This document shows, one piece after another, positions 63,865 through 64,000 of a stretch of DNA of 64,000 nt; the first letter of the stretch is position 1; every line of letters begins with the position of its first letter. The translations under genes and the position numbers were made by a program. This DNA is from Coffea arabica (Eukaryota > Streptophyta > Magnoliopsida > Gentianales > Rubiaceae): contig NC_092323.1 in NCBI RefSeq assembly GCF_036785885.1, positions 2,458,501-2,522,500 of the forward strand. Reading direction: 5' to 3'. The notes under the pieces were generated by a model. The model saw only the letters and a list, made by a program, of their open reading frames with translations, ran no database searches and was not told the origin of the DNA.

Positions 63865-64000
63865 TTAAAAATGCAAATTTATACTCCACCGGTGGAAACG
63901 GTAACGGCTAGTAAGCTCACATAGGATTCTCAGTGTCATTTTTCAATGGCAATTCAGTGTCACTTCTATATTTATGTCAAATGTTCTGTTTATTTAATTT

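Overview
This window is a nuclear chromosome segment from a flowering plant, almost certainly a eudicot. The genes are rich in introns, intergenic DNA is AT-rich, and the proteins are typical plant families. No bacterial, organellar or viral gene block is visible, and I see no previously undescribed multi-gene system. I cannot name the species from sequence alone. All exon borders come from GT/AG sites that keep the reading frame and match family sequences recalled from knowledge. None is backed by transcript data.

Layout. A 27-exon MER3/HFM1-type meiotic helicase gene (1.4-9.3 kb, +) is followed by a cytochrome c oxidase subunit 5C gene (11.7 kb, +). Two Mutator-like elements then lie almost side by side: a 941-bp non-autonomous element, and a 1379-bp Pack-MULE-like element that carries a broken CYP82-type P450 exon and clusters of perfect hairpins. 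Next is a cysteine-rich receptor-like kinase (16.1-19.2 kb, -). A long gene-poor stretch (19.2-28.0 kb) holds a well-preserved tRNA-derived SINE and several decayed elements.

The middle holds the mitochondrial polynucleotide phosphorylase gene PNP2 (28.0-37.7 kb, -, 16 exons) and, divergently, an organellar NADP-isocitrate dehydrogenase gene (39.8-44.6 kb, +, 15 exons). From memory, their Arabidopsis counterparts carry adjacent locus numbers, so this looks like an old conserved pair. After them come a CPFC glutaredoxin (46.1-47.5 kb, +), plastid anthranilate phosphoribosyltransferase (48.1-52.4 kb, -), an intronless NDR1/HIN1-like LEA_2 membrane protein (54.0-54.7 kb, -), and a multi-pass FAR-17a/AIG1-like protein (56.3-60.7 kb, -). 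The right end carries a 1156-bp hAT-type element with a SINE fragment inside it.

How the genes work together. They do not form a pathway: they are housekeeping, meiotic and signalling genes with separate jobs. Several encode organelle proteins (COX5C, PNP2, ICDH, PAT), but that is common in plants. The most distinctive sequence features are the hairpin-bearing Pack-MULE, the apparent exon duplication that repeats a short motif in the MER3 tail, and a set of transposons whose ends and target-site duplications can still be read.
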